Shown here one piece after another: positions 62,790-64,000 of a DNA stretch of 64,000 bases. Below the pieces are notes generated by a model. That model was not told the DNA's origin. It saw only the letters and a program-made list of their open reading frames with translations, and did no database searches. The first letter of the stretch is position 1; each line of letters begins with the position of its first letter. A program made the position numbers and the translations under genes. The DNA comes from Orientallactaga sibirica (lineage: Eukaryota > Chordata > Mammalia > Rodentia > Dipodidae): contig JAEOAD010001469.1 in assembly GCA_036365145.1 (NCBI GenBank), forward strand, positions 62,001-126,000. The letters run 5' to 3'.

Positions 62790-63071
62790 TCAAACTTTCT
62801 GGACCTGGATAGTGGAACGTTTCCATCCCTTATGCCAGTAGCCCAGTTCCAACAAAGTCCTCTGCATTCTTTCCTTCCCCTTAGAAAACTCATAAGCCAA
62901 GCCTCGAAGTTCAATACTGTCTGCACTTAGCATTCTCAAATTCTTATCAGAATAGTCCATAAAACTTGGCTTACCACTCCAGAAGGCATCTTCAGTTGCA
63001 AGCACAAAGTCCATGACCATTCCTCCAAAACAAAGGTTCCAAAAGACGAATATCCACACGGCCAGGTTCAT
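62790..63071 (-). pseudogene. 93-codon ORF just inside the MaLR 5' LTR, function unknown
   Basis: The first ATG (63071) lies 5 nt inside the primer site. The frame runs 93 codons to a stop at 62790. It begins with a hydrophobic segment (MNLAVWIFVFWNLCFGGMV), then a mixed charged region ending in ELGYWHKGWKRST. The position is that of gag in ERVL-type elements, so it may be a truncated gag-like remnant. I do not recognise a domain, and MaLR interiors are generally considered non-coding. It could be a chance ORF. Confidence 0.35.
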
Positions 63072-63075
63072 CTCA

Positions 63076-63095
63076 CCCCACACTCCTCGGTACCA
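63076..63095 (-). other. tRNA-Leu-type primer binding site of the MaLR
   Basis: The minus strand reads TGGTACCGAGGAGTGTGGGG. This matches the complement of the tRNA-Leu 3' end (TGGTACCAGGAGTGGGG) apart from small insertions, and starts 6 nt inside the LTR. A leucine tRNA primer is the defining feature behind the name ERVL. Confidence 0.75.
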
Positions 63096-63101
63096 CTTTA
63101 C

Positions 63102-63503
63102 TGTAGCAGACAGCTTCAGGTTCGCTGAGATGAACTTCCAGACCAGGCACAGTTATGGAGGAAGGGATGTTATTTATTGAAGCTTACAGATCCAGGGGAA
63201 GTTCCATAAAGGCAGGAGAAGCAGCGTGCTCTTCACAGGACCAGGCTAGAGAGAGCAAAAGCCAACCAGCCACCACAGCACACAGAGCAAAAAAACTACA
63301 GCCAAAAGGTCACACAGCACACTTCAGGAACTCCTGCTAGGCACATTTGCATATATTTACAATGGAATCTCAAACCATCACCACACCTTAAGACCGGGGC
63401 CCCCAGTGACCTTGCCTCTAGCAAGGTGATTGCAGATGCAAACTATAACTAACTAAAAAAGAAAAACTGAATATATTGGGGGACATATATTCAAACTACC
63501 ACA
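63102..63503 (-). repeat. 5' LTR of the MaLR
   Basis: 402 bp, the partner of 61470-61868, with AATAAA on the minus strand at 63173-63178. The A-run is shorter, and there is an extra GAAAA-type insertion near 63460. Confidence 0.9.
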
Positions 63504-64000
63504 CATGCTTTCCTATGAAGACGATAGAGCGCAGAAAGATCAACCTTTCCTGGTTTGGGTAATCTAACAAGATGTATAACTTAGTAGATTCGCTTCATTT
63601 CTAAAGTAGTTTGCTTAGAAAACAAAGATCTTTATTTGTGAACACTGTACTTTGTGAAATAAGGCAGTACTGTTCTCGGAATGAGTTCCTTTCCCACGAA
63701 AAAGGTTGAGTGCAGCAAGTTGATACTTTCCTGGTTTGTGTAATCTAACAATATGTACAAATTAGTAGATTCATTTTATTTCTAATGTAGTTTGCTTCGA
63801 AAACAAAGGTCTTCATTCCCGAACTCTTTACTGTGTGAAATAAGGTAGTTCTGTTCTCGGAATGAGTTCCTTTCCCAGAAAGAATGTTGAGTGCAGCAAG
63901 TAGATACTTTCCTGGTTTCTGCAGTCGTACAAGATGTACAACGTAGTAGATTCGTTTCATTTCTAAAGTAGTTTGCTTAGAAAACAAAGGCCTTCATTGC
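63504..64000 (+). repeat. Satellite block D, ~2.7 monomers
   Basis: Satellite resumes at the CATGC target duplication in exact phase and continues to the window end. It includes the AAGTAGATAC/CAGTC variant also found near 8520, 54870 and 56660. Confidence 0.95.

Larger units (their letters stand above)
61869..63101 (-). other. MaLR internal region, largely non-coding
   Basis: About 1.23 kb. Near the 3' LTR, CCTGGCCCCCAATATATTTA occurs twice (about 61876 and 61902), and its CCCCCAATATATT core is inverted relative to AATATATTGGGGG at the LTR edge. Apart from the small ORF at 62790-63071 I see no coding sequence. Confidence 0.7.
61470..63503 (-). mobile_element. ERVL-MaLR element with two LTRs
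   Basis: LTRs of 399 and 402 bp, TG..CA bounded, flank about 1.23 kb of mostly non-coding interior. On the minus strand the LTR starts TGTGGTAGTTTGAATATATG, similar in style to rodent ORR1/MT LTRs. The interior has a tRNA-Leu-type primer site and a G-rich polypurine tract. The target duplication is a perfect CATGC. By eye the LTRs differ by about 10 substitutions and two small indels (~2.5%), so this insertion looks clearly younger than the ERVK-like one, barring gene conversion. No pol is present, as is normal for MaLRs, which depend on ERVL enzymes. Confidence 0.9.
59970..64000 (+). repeat. Higher-order cassette, copy interrupted by the MaLR
   Basis: Collinear with 51.9-53.3 kb, including the AAGCAAGTTCTC, ACAATCATCTTC, GAAACTGTTGAG/GTGAAATTTAAC (about 60795) and GAAAAGAAATACC markers. 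The MaLR occupies 61470-63503 within the GACATGC|TTTCC monomer, and the series then resumes (AGAGCGCAG, GGCAGTACTG, AAGTAGATAC). Without the MaLR the offset to the other copy is about 8.1-8.4 kb. Confidence 0.85.

Noticed and set aside
1..64000. CRISPR-like regular repeats
   Set aside because: The repeats are ~181 bp, contiguous and without unique spacers, in a clearly mammalian context.
1..64000. A complete CENP-B box
   Set aside because: Only the TTCG....A half is present in the monomer. I saw no CGGG at the required spacing in the copies I read.

Overview
This is a stretch of mammalian heterochromatin. About 50 kb of the 64 kb is a tandem satellite with an AT-rich monomer of about 181 bp, all in one orientation, roughly 275 copies. 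Three retroelements sit inside it. A LINE-1, a betaretrovirus-like (ERVK-type) provirus and an ERVL-MaLR element together indicate a placental mammal. The MaLR LTR begins like rodent ORR1/MT LTRs, so a rodent or other Glires is my best guess. The species and chromosome cannot be read from the sequence. I see no host protein-coding gene, tRNA or rRNA.

Layout: 1-705 satellite; 706-3917 ERVK-like provirus on the minus strand, with two 312-bp LTRs and a short scrambled interior (gag piece, RT piece, gag capsid piece, env piece); 3918-28853 satellite; 28854-37656 an 8.8-kb L1 on the plus strand, with intact 5' and 3' ends, a 14-bp target-site duplication, an unusual 5' UTR of about 22 GC-rich units of ~82 bp, ORF1, ORF2 and a long 3' UTR; 37657-61469 satellite; 61470-63503 a MaLR element on the minus strand, with two ~400-bp LTRs, a tRNA-Leu-type primer site and a perfect 5-bp target-site duplication; 63504-64000 satellite.

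The satellite is not a simple monomeric array. Diagnostic variant monomers recur in the same order at several places (cassettes near 8-10, 52-53, 56-60 and 60-64 kb; a second family at 41-42.6, 43.3-45.1 and 49.4-49.9 kb). This shows an old, diverged higher-order organisation. Variation is concentrated at the CpG positions of the monomer, as expected for methylated heterochromatin. Many monomers carry a 14-bp perfect palindrome. Because the retroelements interrupt single monomers and are absent from sister cassettes, they inserted after the cassettes were copied.

No element here looks able to move autonomously. The L1 has four -1 frameshifts at short homopolymers (some possibly sequencing errors), two nonsense codons and a substituted catalytic residue in the endonuclease. 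Both LTR elements lack most of their coding region.
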